Shown here: one piece after another, positions 1 to 8,111 of the stretch
Position numbering within the stretch: the stretch's first letter is position 1
Layout of the letters: every line of letters starts with the position of its first letter
From: a virus
Strand: one strand, 5' to 3'
DNA: 31,789 nucleotides
IMG/VR virus record: IMGVR_UViG_3300032032_000627
Coordinates: 1-31,789 of that record
The notes under the pieces: model-generated
Told to the model about the DNA's origin: nothing
The model's database searches: none
Seen by the model: the letters and a program-made list of their open reading frames with translations, nothing else
Position numbers and translations under genes: made by a program

Positions 1-41
1 CAAGTTATTTTATGAATCGGTTTAAGAGATAACATAATAAA

Positions 42-115
42 TGGAGCGGGTTGAGAGAATCGAACTCCCTTCAAAAGATTGGAAACCTTTTATAATACCA
101 TTATACCAAACCCGC
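42..115 (-). tRNA. tRNA-Gly (anticodon UCC), CCA encoded
   Basis: Read on the minus strand, the segment folds as a complete cloverleaf. The acceptor arms GCGGGTT and AACCCGC pair fully, the anticodon stem AAAGG/TCTTT closes the loop TTTCCAA with anticodon TCC, and the T arm GGGAG-TTCGATT-CTCTC is intact. A discriminator T is followed by an encoded CCA. The gene starts at the very next base after the helicase stop codon, so it is probably processed from the uvsX-helicase transcript. It would help decode GGA codons in an A+T-rich phage. Confidence 0.93.
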
Positions 116-1501
116 TTAGTCATACTTTAAATTGTCTGCCTTTTCACTACTAATTCTTTTACCTGTTTCTGTCTGATCCATTACAGGTCCAATATCAACT
201 AATTCATCTTGTGCTGATTGTTCACAATCATACAGTCTCATTTTAGCTCTGTCAACACCCAATACAAATCTTTTATGATATGTTGGATCATTATATCTAT
301 TCTTTAACTGTTTAACCATTACTTGATCAAGTTCTTGCATGTCTTCTGTTGATATCAACGCGAACATAAAATCAGCTGTAGCGGGTAATCCGAATGATTC
401 AGAAGTATCTTCAAGTCCAACATCTGTAGATACAAATCCTGTTCTATTTGTTTGTGTTGCTGACATAATTGGAACATCAAATTCAACTGCTAATCCTCTG
501 AGTTCTTCTGCAATAGACTTGATATATGAATAAGTATTCACATTACTACCCGGTCTAATTCTAAATGAACTACAAATATTCAGATAATCGATATAAATCA
601 TATCAGGTTGAAACTCTCTTTTTAAATCCAATTCTTGTAATAGATGTCTAAAATGACCACTATGTGCAGTCGCTGTAGGATATTCTTTAATGATTAATTT
701 ACCTTTAGTCTTCTCTCTGACTCTTGTAATTTTCTTCTCATACATCATCTTAGGTAAATCTTGTAATTCATTTAATGATATATCTAATAGATTGGCGTCT
801 ATTCTTTCAGCAATCTTTTCTTCGGCCATTTCCATTGTAATGTATAATACATTCTTACCTTGAAGTAAAGATGATGAAGCACAATGACACATGAATAGAG
901 ATTTACCAACACCCGTTCCTGCCATACAGATATTCAATGTCTTATTCGGTAAACCACCTTTTGTGATTTTATTCATAAGTTCTAAATCAAAAGGTATTCT
1001 TTCTTCTTCTCTATGCATGAAGTCATATCGATCATTCCAATCTTCAATGAAATCATGACCAATATTACTATCAAAAGAAACAGATAATGCTTCTCTGAGT
1101 ATGTCAGGTATCTCTCCTGTATTCCCTTGTTTGTCTTGAATGATCTCAATAGAGTTCATTACACCATTGTATACTGCTCTATCTTTACACCACTTCTCTG
1201 TTGAATCAACCAACCATTCATCAGGTGTGTTTGTTGTATCTTGTTTGATCTCTCGAATTAAGACTGCCGTGTCTGATACTAATTGTTGATCCACATCAGT
1301 CTTTTCATCTATATCAATGATAAGAGCCTCTGGTGTAGGTGATGTTTGATACTTTAAGAAATACTCTCGAATTTGTTTAAATAGAAATTCTTCGTCCCTT
1401 TCACTAAAAAATTCTGATTTTATGTAAGGTAAAGTCTTTCTAATAAATTCTTCATTCTGTATCAGATTCTTGAGAATCGTCTGTTCTAATCGCGTTGCCA
1501 T
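116..1501 (-). CDS. 41: Replicative DNA helicase, T4 gp41 / DnaB family
   Basis: 461 residues, close to the length of T4 gp41. The N-terminal part matches the start of the gp41 family (a short helix, then the 'LPYIKSEFF' segment). The C-terminal RecA-type ATPase core carries a Walker A motif (AGTGVGKS, about residue 195), a Walker B-like strand ([10 protein letters not shown]) and a DnaB-type 'SATQTNR' motif. It would unwind the fork as a hexamer with the gp43 polymerase and the gp45 clamp encoded elsewhere in the window. The start ATG lies 50 nt inside the 3' end of uvsX, in another frame, with no clear Shine-Dalgarno, which suggests translational coupling. The stop is directly followed by tRNA-Gly. 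Confidence 0.95.
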   Translation of the reverse strand: MATRLEQTILKNLIQNEEFIRKTLPYIKSEFFSERDEEFLFKQIREYFLKYQTSPTPEALIIDIDEKTDVDQQLVSDTAVLIREIKQDTTNTPDEWLVDSTEKWCKDRAVYNGVMNSIEIIQDKQGNTGEIPDILREALSVSFDSNIGHDFIEDWNDRYDFMHREEERIPFDLELMNKITKGGLPNKTLNICMAGTGVGKSLFMCHCASSSLLQGKNVLYITMEMAEEKIAERIDANLLDISLNELQDLPKMMYEKKITRVREKTKGKLIIKEYPTATAHSGHFRHLLQELDLKREFQPDMIYIDYLNICSSFRIRPGSNVNTYSYIKSIAEELRGLAVEFDVPIMSATQTNRTGFVSTDVGLEDTSESFGLPATADFMFALISTEDMQELDQVMVKQLKNRYNDPTYHKRFVLGVDRAKMRLYDCEQSAQDELVDIGPVMDQTETGKRISSEKADNLKYD

Positions 1502-2495
1502 ATAAAAATTCTTGTTTCGCTACTTCGTTAATTTGATCAAGTATTTCTGGTGTGAAATACTTCTCTGGATTGTTATTAATAGTTTTACCAAATTGTGTTG
1601 TTCCATCAGGTAATTCTATTCTTGTTGATGCTTGTTTAAAGATATCATACTTGACTGCTAAGTCTAATAGACCGTAATAACGATCTAGTCCAGAGTCATA
1701 TTTGAGTATAACATCTACCATCTTATTCTCCATAGTAAGTCTTGATTTCTCATTCTTACAATGAATAATATTTCCTATAACATCTTTTCCGTCTTTCTCT
1801 TTTTTCTTAGACAAAAATATAATTGATGATGCAGCGTATTTAAGACCACTACCACCACCCATTACTTTCTTCGCGAATAATCCCATTTCATCATAAGTAT
1901 GATTCGTTACAATTAATGGAACTCCTGCTTTACCTAATTTAAGAGTTAATACTCTAAAAGCACCTTTAACTAACTGTGCTCTCGTCATATCTTTTGTTTC
2001 AGAACCTGATGCTGTATCTTCAATCTCTTTAGTTGTTGATAACATACCAAGAGAATCTAAAACAAATAACATTTTCATATCTGTTTGATCTTTTATATAT
2101 TGATCAAGTATTTTAATTGATTGAGTTCTAAACTCTTGAACTGTTGTAACGGGAACAATGACGATTCTAGAGGAATCAATTCCCCTTTCTTCAATCATGT
2201 TTTTTGTAATAGCACTTTCAGATTCAAAGTAGATAACCGCTGAATCGGGATTATCATCTAAGAATTGTTTACACATTCCAAGTGCAAAGAATGTTTTACC
2301 TGTTGCAGATTCACCAGCAAGAGCTGTAATCTTATTATTAGGTAATCCATCATATATGGAACCAGATAACAACGCGTTAAAAATATAAGAACCTGTATCA
2401 ATATAACCACTGACATCAGCAGCTGCTACACCTTCTTCTACTATAGACGCGAATTCATTACCTGTAGTTTTGATTAAGTTTTTCAAATAACTCAT
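1452..2495 (-). CDS. uvsX: UvsX, RecA-like recombinase
   Basis: 347 residues. The ATPase core has Walker A 'GESATGKT' near residue 65 and a Walker B strand in '[11 protein letters not shown]'. The region '[16 protein letters not shown]' fits the loop/core segment of phage RecA homologues. It would catalyse strand exchange for recombination-dependent replication and repair. Minus-strand sequence just upstream of the ATG contains TTGGAGATATT, a good ribosome site. It is the second gene after the promoter at 2679-2706, behind a 54-residue membrane protein, and it overlaps the helicase gene by 50 nt. Confidence 0.94.
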   Translation of the reverse strand: MSYLKNLIKTTGNEFASIVEEGVAAADVSGYIDTGSYIFNALLSGSIYDGLPNNKITALAGESATGKTFFALGMCKQFLDDNPDSAVIYFESESAITKNMIEERGIDSSRIVIVPVTTVQEFRTQSIKILDQYIKDQTDMKMLFVLDSLGMLSTTKEIEDTASGSETKDMTRAQLVKGAFRVLTLKLGKAGVPLIVTNHTYDEMGLFAKKVMGGGSGLKYAASSIIFLSKKKEKDGKDVIGNIIHCKNEKSRLTMENKMVDVILKYDSGLDRYYGLLDLAVKYDIFKQASTRIELPDGTTQFGKTINNNPEKYFTPEILDQINEVAKQEFLYGNAIRTDDSQESDTE

Positions 2496-2507
2496 AATAT
2501 CTCCAAT

Positions 2508-2672
2508 TTATCTTTTCGCTTTTATTTCTTTTCTTTTTTTCCTTAAAGTTGAATCATAATCTATATGTAATCTAACTTCTCTCTTAAAAGAATTTAGTTC
2601 AACTAAGACTATAATTAAGAACACCCAAGTTATTAGATGTAAACATAAAAAAATATAAGAAATTTCATTCAT
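2508..2672 (-). CDS. Small single-pass membrane protein (54 aa)
   Basis: An open frame beginning MNEISYIFLC that ends 12 nt before the uvsX start. It has one hydrophobic segment (about residues 5-26), then a strongly basic tail with repeated Lys/Arg, so it is probably an inner-membrane protein with a cytoplasmic basic tail. The ATG is exactly 6 nt downstream of a consensus TATAAT box, so the predicted mRNA begins at or within a base of the start codon. I do not recognise a family. That it is translated is an inference from frame length, membrane topology and promoter placement. Confidence 0.6.
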   Translation of the reverse strand: MNEISYIFLCLHLITWVFLIIVLVELNSFKREVRLHIDYDSTLRKKRKEIKAKR

Positions 2673-2678
2673 ATATCT

Positions 2679-2706
2679 ATTATACTACTGAACTCGTATT
2701 TGTCAA
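2679..2706 (-). promoter_or_regulatory. Sigma-70-like promoter, 16-nt spacer class
   Basis: Minus strand: TTGACA, a 16-nt spacer, then TATAAT. Both boxes are perfect consensus. It overlaps the last codons of the nuclease gene and drives the small membrane protein, uvsX, the helicase and tRNA-Gly. The same 'GTAGTATAATAGATA' core recurs at 27183-27210, and closely related cores at 5691-5719 and 7535-7562. Confidence 0.85.
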
Positions 2707-3159
2707 GCCCGCTTCTTCATAAGACATTTCTATAAGTCCTTCATCAATTAATCTTTTACGATTAACCATATGAGCGGATTTTATATCTTCTTTAGAGCCA
2801 CCATAATAATCTACGGCGTGTCCATCTTCAATCAAGGCATCAACAACACTTATACTCTCACCATGTCTATCAACAATAAAGTCACCAAGAATTCTTCCGA
2901 ATTTACCTTTCATGTCTTCACCGTCTCTATTAATTTGTGTTTTCAAAATTGATGTTTTACCTAACATATCTAGTAAAGCTTGTTTAGCAGCTTTACCAAA
3001 AACTTTTTCTACTTTATCTCTAGTTCTAGATTCTGGTGTGTCGATACCCATGATTCTAACTCTCTCGTCTGTAAGAGTTACACCGAACCCCAAATCAATA
3101 TCAACATCTACTGTATCACCATCTATCACTTTGATAATTTTTACTCTATATTCGTACAT
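2680..3159 (-). CDS. Staphylococcal-nuclease-like (SNase/TNase) endonuclease
   Basis: 159 residues matching one SNase OB-fold domain: 'VIDGDTVDVDIDLGFG' followed by 'VRIMGIDTPESRT', which carries the catalytic Arg and the Asp/Thr/Glu calcium-site residues, and 'KFGRILGDF' supplying the second active-site Arg. No signal peptide is present, so it should act in the cytoplasm, plausibly on host or damaged DNA. It lies directly downstream of the polymerase gene. Its ribosome site lies inside a perfect hairpin (3162-3179), so translation is probably restrained. The 3' end overlaps the promoter for the uvsX transcript. Confidence 0.85.
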   Translation of the reverse strand: MYEYRVKIIKVIDGDTVDVDIDLGFGVTLTDERVRIMGIDTPESRTRDKVEKVFGKAAKQALLDMLGKTSILKTQINRDGEDMKGKFGRILGDFIVDRHGESISVVDALIEDGHAVDYYGGSKEDIKSAHMVNRKRLIDEGLIEMSYEEAGLTNTSSVV

Positions 3160-3161
3160 TA

Positions 3162-3179
3162 ATTACCCCTTTGGGTAAT
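3162..3179 (-). promoter_or_regulatory. Hairpin enclosing the nuclease ribosome-binding site
   Basis: Minus strand: ATTACCC-AAAG-GGGTAAT, a perfect 7-bp stem with a 4-nt loop. The Shine-Dalgarno-like AAGGGG is formed by loop and stem, and the hairpin ends two bases before the nuclease ATG. It lies in the 26-nt gap after the polymerase stop. No U-tract follows, so it is not a terminator. A translational control element is the natural reading. Confidence 0.6.
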
Positions 3180-3185
3180 CAACTT

Positions 3186-5681
3186 CTACCCAAAAAATGA
3201 ATCAAGTGTGCTAACTGGTTCAGTTGTCCACCCGATCTTATTTAATATTACACCTAAAGGTTCAACGAATGACTTTTGAAATTGAGTATCATAATCAATA
3301 TAAGGTTCAAGTTCAAATTCTTTAGGCAGTGCTGAGACAAATGATATCACATTCTCATTCATAATATTAGGTAATTTCATATAACAAAATTTAACTTTCT
3401 CTCCATTCTGTATTACAGGATATTTCTTGTCTATATTGTATTTATATAAAAAGTTATTGTAAAGTAAAGAACCACGAACATGAATAGGTGTTCCTTTATT
3501 ATAAATTGATGCTGCGTTGTAATATTTCTTAACATTCTGCACACCTCTAGGGAATGATATTTCTTCTATTGGTAATTTATTAAACTCATTTCTAGCATCA
3601 GTAATAAACTCCCATACATCACTCTCTGTTCCTGTCATTAATGTTCTAATACCTTCTTCAAGTTTCTTTCTACACCACATTGGTGTTGAAGACTTGGCTG
3701 TCTCGATTCCCATCATTTTTAATTTGGGTTTTTTAAATCTAACACCTTCCGAATCATGAACATTAAGAATATATCTTTTCTTCGCTGTCCATATACCTTT
3801 ATCGGCTATCACTTCTCTACCCATTTCCATTTTGTTTTGATAAGCGTTCATATAAGAGGCTAGTTCTTCATATGAATTAGTAATATATGGTTCAAGTTTT
3901 TCTTTGGCTATTGTGTCTAAAAATTCTACAGGATTTTTCGGATTAACTCTATCAACTAAAGTTTCAAATGTTACATAAATTGAATCTGTATCAATCGCGA
4001 CAACATAATCTATATCAGTCTCTAATAATTTATTAAGATAATCATTAACAGCCTTCTCAACCCACTTGATACTTAACTGACCAGCTGTTGTAATTCCTTC
4101 GGCTATCTCTCTATTGAAATATCTGAAATATTGATTCCCCAAAGCACCATAACAACTGTTAAGTGAAATCTTTCTCACCATTTGATTATTATGATTCTTA
4201 ACAATATCATATTCAAGTTCTTTTCTTTTAACTAAATTATCTTTCGGAGTATTTTCAAGTTCCTGTTGAGATTGAATCATCTTTCTTTTGAACAAAACTC
4301 TTTGATCATACATTTCTTCTAATAGTTCAGGAAGAAATCCTTGTTTATCTGTTCTGAAAAGGGCACCATTGGGCGTCACAGTATTTGAGGTCAACATACT
4401 TAAATCAACTTCACCATTTAACAGTTTCTTCACATTAATTTCTTGACTGAATATTTTTCTTTGATAAGTATCTGGACTCATATTATATTGCATAATTAAA
4501 TGAGGATATAGACTATTCAAATCAAATGACATTACCCATTTATGTTGTCCCACTTGAGGTTCTTTTACATACGCACCGACTATTCTAGAATCTTGAGCCA
4601 TCTTCTTGGGTGGTGGAACCATTCCTCGTTTCTTTAAGAAGTTGTAGATAATCAAATCCCAATATCGAACAGAACCAAATACATCTTCAAAATTACACTT
4701 AGCTTGATAAGCCATTGTTATAACTAATTCCATAAGTTGTAACTTATTATCTAATTCTTCAACTAGTTCTGTATCTCTTACATTATAATCTAAAAACTTT
4801 TGATAATCATTCCTATAGAATAAATGCATAGCTCCAAACTCTGAGTAATCAATTTTCTTCTTACCCAATTCTATCTCTGCGATATGATCTAAACGATATG
4901 TCTCTCTAGTAATGTATGTAAACTTCTTATACATTTCTAAATAATCTAAAATAGCTATACCAGCAATGTTATATGAGACCATCTTCTTTTGTCCCATGTA
5001 TAACCACTCTCTTGATGTAACTAATTCATGAGGAGACAATTTCCTAACTGTATCCCAATCAAATAATTTCCAAATACGATTAACTAGATAAGCGATATCA
5101 AAAGTTTCAACATTCCAACCTGTGATAATATCAGGTTCTAAATCGTCCCACACTTTCATAAAGGTTGTTAATAACTCTTTCTCATGATGACATCTATGAT
5201 AAATTAGATTAGGATCATCAGATTTATAATCAAAGTTATCAACACCAATAACATGAGTTTCTTTATGACCAAAGAGTTTCATAGTTATCGCGTTAACTCT
5301 TTCTTCGGCTTCTGTTGGTTCTGGAAAACCATTTTCACATTCACACTCAATATCAATATTAAGTATGTTTATATTCTTAATATCAAAGTCTATATCACTT
5401 GGAAACGATTCTGATAGATAAGTATATTCCCATTGTTCTAAACCATGAATATCAATACCTGTATTATCGTATTGTTTCTTCCAATGTCTTGCGTCACTTG
5501 GAGATTTAAATTTCTTTGGTTGTAAATACTCACCAGATATTGATTTATTGGCAGTAGGTTTGTTTGTAGGTATATAAAGAGTAGGTTCATACTTTAATCT
5601 CTTAATATACTTCTCACCATTCTTTACACCTCGTGCAAGAATGAAGTCTTTGTATCTTTTTACATTTGTATAGTAGTGCAT
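3186..5681 (-). CDS. 43: Family B DNA polymerase, T4 gp43
   Basis: 831 residues, somewhat shorter than T4 gp43. The 3'-5' exonuclease signature Asp-Ile-Glu is at about residue 110 (NILNIDIECE), with further exonuclease motifs at 'GWNVETFDIAYL' and 'YNVRDTEL'. The polymerase motifs follow: 'SFDLNSLYP' (motif A, near 385), 'KISLNSCYGALGNQYFRY' (motif B) and 'AIDTDSIYVTF' (motif C, near 563). All catalytic acids are visible, so it should be active and proofreading. A dedicated promoter lies directly upstream, with the -10 box only 9 nt from the ATG. Confidence 0.97.
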   Translation of the reverse strand: MHYYTNVKRYKDFILARGVKNGEKYIKRLKYEPTLYIPTNKPTANKSISGEYLQPKKFKSPSDARHWKKQYDNTGIDIHGLEQWEYTYLSESFPSDIDFDIKNINILNIDIECECENGFPEPTEAEERVNAITMKLFGHKETHVIGVDNFDYKSDDPNLIYHRCHHEKELLTTFMKVWDDLEPDIITGWNVETFDIAYLVNRIWKLFDWDTVRKLSPHELVTSREWLYMGQKKMVSYNIAGIAILDYLEMYKKFTYITRETYRLDHIAEIELGKKKIDYSEFGAMHLFYRNDYQKFLDYNVRDTELVEELDNKLQLMELVITMAYQAKCNFEDVFGSVRYWDLIIYNFLKKRGMVPPPKKMAQDSRIVGAYVKEPQVGQHKWVMSFDLNSLYPHLIMQYNMSPDTYQRKIFSQEINVKKLLNGEVDLSMLTSNTVTPNGALFRTDKQGFLPELLEEMYDQRVLFKRKMIQSQQELENTPKDNLVKRKELEYDIVKNHNNQMVRKISLNSCYGALGNQYFRYFNREIAEGITTAGQLSIKWVEKAVNDYLNKLLETDIDYVVAIDTDSIYVTFETLVDRVNPKNPVEFLDTIAKEKLEPYITNSYEELASYMNAYQNKMEMGREVIADKGIWTAKKRYILNVHDSEGVRFKKPKLKMMGIETAKSSTPMWCRKKLEEGIRTLMTGTESDVWEFITDARNEFNKLPIEEISFPRGVQNVKKYYNAASIYNKGTPIHVRGSLLYNNFLYKYNIDKKYPVIQNGEKVKFCYMKLPNIMNENVISFVSALPKEFELEPYIDYDTQFQKSFVEPLGVILNKIGWTTEPVSTLDSFFG

Positions 5682-5690
5682 AATATATCT

Positions 5691-5719
5691 ATTATACTAT
5701 AGAAACGCCATAGTGTCTA
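5691..5719 (-). promoter_or_regulatory. Sigma-70-like promoter for the DNA polymerase gene
   Basis: Minus strand: TAGACA, a 17-nt spacer, TATAAT. The core GTATAATAGATATA is shared with the promoters at 2679 and 27183. The polymerase ATG is 9 nt past the -10 box, so the transcript should carry a leader of only about two bases. The promoter is embedded in the 3' end of denV. Confidence 0.78.
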
Positions 5720-6102
5720 TACCATTCTGGTTTCTGTAGTATCCTTTCTTCAATTCGTTGTCGAATTATCTTTTGATCTTCGACTGTTGGTTTCCAATCA
5801 TTAAAATATTCTATTGGAAATTGTGAGGTTTTGAAATGTCTATGATCATCTAATTTGAAATTTCTTTTCTTGAGTTCTTCTCTGATTTCGTCATATCTTT
5901 TAAATAGATATTTACCTTTATCATAAAAAAACAATACATGACCTTTATTTAAAGTAAAGTTCTTGGGTATTCTTTTAATATCCCAATTTTTTGAGTTGAG
6001 TGATCTCTGTAATGAAGAACCGATCATGAATATCTCACGATACTCCGCCATTAGGTGTTGATCGGTTAGTTCTTCAACAGGTATTATATTAATTCTGGTC
6101 AA
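5692..6102 (-). CDS. denV: Pyrimidine-dimer DNA glycosylase / AP lyase (T4 endonuclease V)
   Basis: 136 residues, very like T4 DenV from end to end. It starts MTRIN, giving the catalytic N-terminal Thr2 after Met removal. The 'DQHLMAEYRE' helix supplies Glu23, the second catalytic residue, and 'GHVLFFYDK' and the C-terminal 'KPEWYRHYG' match conserved parts of the family. It excises UV-induced cyclobutane pyrimidine dimers, fitting a phage of sunlit surface water. Its ATG overlaps the upstream stop as ATGA, so the two are translationally coupled. Confidence 0.95.
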   Translation of the reverse strand: MTRINIIPVEELTDQHLMAEYREIFMIGSSLQRSLNSKNWDIKRIPKNFTLNKGHVLFFYDKGKYLFKRYDEIREELKKRNFKLDDHRHFKTSQFPIEYFNDWKPTVEDQKIIRQRIEERILQKPEWYRHYGVSIV

Positions 6103-6314
6103 ATTACTCTTTCAGGTATAAAATGATTTTTTACACAAAGTAATTTTTCTTCGGCATGTGCCATCTTTTCTACTTGAGAATCTATGGCAGCGACAACATC
6201 AGGATGCTCTCCAATACCTACAGGATTCTTCATGTATACTGAAATGTTAGCCTTCGCTTCAGCAATCTCACCTTCATATTTGATTATGAGTGCTTCTCTC
6301 AATATTTTTTCCAT
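6099..6314 (-). CDS. Conserved small phage protein (71 aa), function unknown
   Basis: A mostly helical 71-residue protein with a central 'NPVGIGEHPDVV' segment followed by 'VEKMAHAEEKL'. I recall this GIGEHP pattern from small conserved proteins of marine T4-like phages, but no function is assigned. It lies between the lysozyme gene (3 nt away) and denV (ATGA overlap), in a tight unit. Confidence 0.75.
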   Translation of the reverse strand: MEKILREALIIKYEGEIAEAKANISVYMKNPVGIGEHPDVVAAIDSQVEKMAHAEEKLLCVKNHFIPERVI

Positions 6315-6317
6315 AAT

Positions 6318-6791
6318 TTATTTATCCGTTGTGTCTATATCCCTAAGACGATTCATCAATCGTTTGGCTCGATTATAGACTTGTTTTGCCCATTTACTGT
6401 CTAGACCTTCCTCTGAAGCTGTTTTATAATCACCTTCATTCAAAGCTTCAAACATTTTTTTGAATTTTACTAATCTAGTTAGTCCTAGATTGAAAGCCAT
6501 GTTAGCTATAATTAACTTAACTTCTTCTGGCCAATCTCTCCAGTTGTTGTGAAATCTATCTTCACATTCTTTTAGAACAGTATTTAAATCTTGAAATAAT
6601 AGTTCATCACATCTAGTTTGTGTTATAGGTGTTCCAACACCCATACCATATTCTTCATCAGATTCTAGAATTAAATGTCCTACTCCAACAGTTGGATATC
6701 CTAAATGATCTTTGTATACTTCTAATACTTGACCTTCATCAGATGTTATTTCTTTTTTAAGTCTTACTCTAAACTCTTTACTATATTCCAT
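6318..6791 (-). CDS. e: T4-type lysozyme (GH24 endolysin)
   Basis: 157 residues, close to T4 lysozyme (164). The catalytic triad has the exact family spacing: Glu19, Asp28 and Thr34, in 'DEGQVLEVYKDHLGYPTVGV', equivalent to T4 Glu11/Asp20/Thr26. It continues with 'GVGHLI' and a C-terminal helical domain ending 'YNRAKRLMNRLRD'. It cleaves peptidoglycan at lysis. There is no signal peptide, so a holin must release it; two holin-like proteins are encoded at 15460-16073. A TATAAATA late promoter lies about 290 nt upstream at 7083-7090, inside the preceding gene. Confidence 0.93.
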   Translation of the reverse strand: MEYSKEFRVRLKKEITSDEGQVLEVYKDHLGYPTVGVGHLILESDEEYGMGVGTPITQTRCDELLFQDLNTVLKECEDRFHNNWRDWPEEVKLIIANMAFNLGLTRLVKFKKMFEALNEGDYKTASEEGLDSKWAKQVYNRAKRLMNRLRDIDTTDK

Positions 6792-7110
6792 TTTTTAGTT
6801 CCTCTAGCCCTTGATTGGCTAGTAATTCTATGAGAATATTTCCCATAAGTTGATTAAATTCCTCGTCCTCTGATATTGTGTTTAACAATTCTTCTGGACA
6901 GGATCGAACAGCTCTTTCAAAATCTATAGTAGGTATTTCCTTTTCTTCTCTAGGTATAAAATTTATTTTACCATATTGATAAATTATATCTTTATATTTA
7001 CCTGTTAAGATTTTAATAGCCTTTTCACCATTCTGATGAACAACTTCTGTATAAAGTCCATCATCAAATAATGGATAATGAGTATTTATAGTATTATCTG
7101 CCTTGGCCAC
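6781..7110 (-). CDS. Hypothetical phage protein (109 aa), GTG start
   Basis: Unknown. The sequence begins after a GTG with 'MAKADNTINTHYPLF' and has a beta-rich first half and an acidic helical C-terminus ('NQLMGNILIELL'). I have the impression that similar proteins occur in T4-like cyanophages, but I cannot name one. No better ATG exists near the N-terminus. The start overlaps the 3' end of the upstream basic-protein gene, and the end overlaps the lysozyme start by 11 nt. A late promoter motif lies inside its first codons. Confidence 0.65.
   Translation of the reverse strand: MAKADNTINTHYPLFDDGLYTEVVHQNGEKAIKILTGKYKDIIYQYGKINFIPREEKEIPTIDFERAVRSCPEELLNTISEDEEFNQLMGNILIELLANQGLEELKNGI
7083..7090 (-). 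promoter_or_regulatory. T4-type late promoter motif TATAAATA
   Basis: Exact T4 late -10 octamer on the minus strand, in the first codons of the 6781-7110 gene. It would give a late transcript reaching the lysozyme gene, whose product is needed late. Because it is inside a coding frame, chance occurrence in an A+T-rich genome cannot be excluded. Confidence 0.45.
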
Positions 7111-7252
7111 GATATCTTTTTAAAGACCTTTTCTTAGCCTTGTTCATAGTTGAAGTTCCGATTTTAACTCGTCTACCTCTACCACCAACTCCAATAGAAC
7201 TAGTTTTTGAACCTTTAGAATCTCGAAGCGATTTACGATAAAGACTCGCCAT
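7094..7252 (-). CDS. Small basic Gly/Arg-rich protein (52 aa)
   Basis: Begins MASLYRKSLRDSKGSK, has a central 'GVGGRGRRVKIG' and ends in a Lys/Arg-rich tail. Its ATG overlaps the stop of the upstream AT-hook gene as TAATG, so it is coupled to it. Strong positive charge without hydrophobic segments suggests nucleic-acid binding. I recognise no family; the call rests on coupling, composition and an uninterrupted frame. Confidence 0.65.
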   Translation of the reverse strand: MASLYRKSLRDSKGSKTSSIGVGGRGRRVKIGTSTMNKAKKRSLKRYRGQGR

Positions 7253-7473
7253 TATTTTTTAGGTTTGTTTTTTGAACCTTTAGGTCTTCCACGACCTCTC
7301 TTGGCTGGCGCTTTCGCTTTAGTTCTTTTCTTAGGGGTTCTTCCATCAGTATATGCTTCGTTAGTATCTGCAGTAGATTTATCATCAGCGACATATCTAC
7401 CTTTATTATCACGAGCTCTTTCACCGCTAGGTTCACCAATTAGAAAAGTCACAAATTTATTCCATATTCCCAT
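7252..7473 (-). CDS. Small AT-hook basic protein (73 aa)
   Basis: The N-terminal part contains 'WNKFVTFLIGEP'. The C-terminus is a textbook AT-hook, RGRGRPKGSKNK, which binds the minor groove of A/T-rich DNA, preceded by Lys/Ala-rich linker. A good ribosome site (GGAG, 6 nt before the ATG) fixes the start. It is the first full gene downstream of the promoter at 7535-7562, so early expression is likely. A role in binding host or phage DNA is inferred from the motif alone. Confidence 0.8.
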   Translation of the reverse strand: MGIWNKFVTFLIGEPSGERARDNKGRYVADDKSTADTNEAYTDGRTPKKRTKAKAPAKRGRGRPKGSKNKPKK

Positions 7474-7489
7474 TTTCTTCTCCGATTGT

Positions 7490-7528
7490 TTATATTAAAT
7501 AAATGTTTATTTTTTTATTTTTAAACAT
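7490..7528 (-). CDS. Possible 12-residue leader peptide ORF
   Basis: ATG placed 6 nt after the -10 box opens the frame MFKNKKINIYLI and then a TAA. It ends 16 nt before the AT-hook gene. By itself it would not be worth calling, but an ATG at this distance follows all seven early-type promoters in the window. Confidence 0.3.
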   Translation of the reverse strand: MFKNKKINIYLI

Positions 7529-7534
7529 ACTACT

Positions 7535-7562
7535 ATTATACTATGGATTCCTCAGGTGTCAA
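7535..7562 (-). promoter_or_regulatory. Sigma-70-like promoter, 16-nt spacer class
   Basis: Minus strand: TTGACA, 16-nt spacer, TATAAT, both perfect. It reads into the AT-hook protein, the basic protein and the genes down to lysozyme. Its -35 box lies inside the perfect palindrome at 7551-7578. Confidence 0.85.
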
Positions 7563-7578
7563 GTTTTTAACACCTGAG
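7551..7578. repeat. 9-bp perfect inverted repeat over the -35 box
   Basis: CTCAGGTGT and ACACCTGAG flank 10 bases. The minus-strand -35 TTGACA lies across one arm. No U-tract follows on either strand, so it is a poor terminator. It could be an operator for a repressor of the 7535-7562 promoter, or the stable 3' end of the hsp20 mRNA. Confidence 0.6.
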
Positions 7579-7591
7579 TATCCAAATTTAT

Positions 7592-8047
7592 TTATTCAGA
7601 CAAGAATACTTTCTTATCTGACTTTTTAAGACTACCAATCTCAATAGTTCTAGCTTTCTTTTCTTCTGGAACTATTCTTTCAGCATAAATGGTTAGAATA
7701 CCATTTGAAAGATCGGAACCTTTAACCACAACATCATCTGCTAGAACAAAATTTCTAGAGAATTTTCTTTGTGAGATTCCTTGATGAACAAACCCAATAT
7801 CTTTCTCTCCAATATCACCGGCTACAGTAAGATTATTTTCTTTAACAGTAATTGTTAAATCTTCTGAACCGAAACCAGCTACTGCTAGTTCAATTAAGAA
7901 TGTATCCTCTGTAGAACCTTTACGGATATTGTAAGGTGGATAGTTAGTTTGTGGTAATGATCGGACTCTATCTAATTGTGTAAACACATTATCAAAGCCG
8001 ATTGTGAATGGAGATAAGTCTCTCCAGATTGCTTCATTTATAGTCAT
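7592..8047 (-). CDS. Small heat-shock protein, Hsp20 / IbpA-like
   Basis: 151 residues with an alpha-crystallin domain. The N-terminal 'FTIGFDNVFTQLDRV' matches IbpA-type proteins, followed by the beta-sandwich ('YNIRKGSTEDTFLIELAVAG', 'ISQRKFSRNFVLADDV') and 'LSNGILTIYAERIVPEEKK' near the end. It holds unfolding proteins and is common in marine T4-like phages, where a role in virion assembly has been suggested. The ribosome site (AGGAGGT) is the strongest in the window. A TATAAATA late promoter 65 nt upstream indicates late expression. Confidence 0.93.
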   Translation of the reverse strand: MTINEAIWRDLSPFTIGFDNVFTQLDRVRSLPQTNYPPYNIRKGSTEDTFLIELAVAGFGSEDLTITVKENNLTVAGDIGEKDIGFVHQGISQRKFSRNFVLADDVVVKGSDLSNGILTIYAERIVPEEKKARTIEIGSLKKSDKKVFLSE

Positions 8048-8076
8048 ATTGACCTCCTCTTCTTAAGCAAGGTTAT

Positions 8077-8105
8077 TAAAAAAAGTAATCCCTTTCGGCG
8101 ATTAC
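8077..8105 (-). terminator. Rho-independent terminator or 5' hairpin of the hsp20 late mRNA
   Basis: Minus strand: GTAATCGCC-GAAA-GGGATTAC followed by seven T. The stem has one bulged G and a GNRA tetraloop. It would end the transcript of the 8996-8127 genes. The predicted start of late transcription from 8112-8119 falls at the first base of the stem, so late hsp20 mRNA would carry this hairpin at its 5' end. Confidence 0.75.
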
Positions 8106-8111
8106 ATTATA

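Noticed and set aside
1-41. Possible start of another gene before tRNA-Gly at the window edge
   Set aside because: Only 41 bases remain, too few to support a frame.
3439-3446. TATAAATA late-promoter octamer inside the polymerase gene
   Set aside because: It is deep within coding sequence, far from any downstream start, and expected by chance in A+T-rich DNA.
7233-7439. Alternative minus-strand frame overlapping the AT-hook gene
   Set aside because: The 7252-7473 frame has a good ribosome site, an AT-hook motif and a TAATG link to the next gene; the alternative has none.
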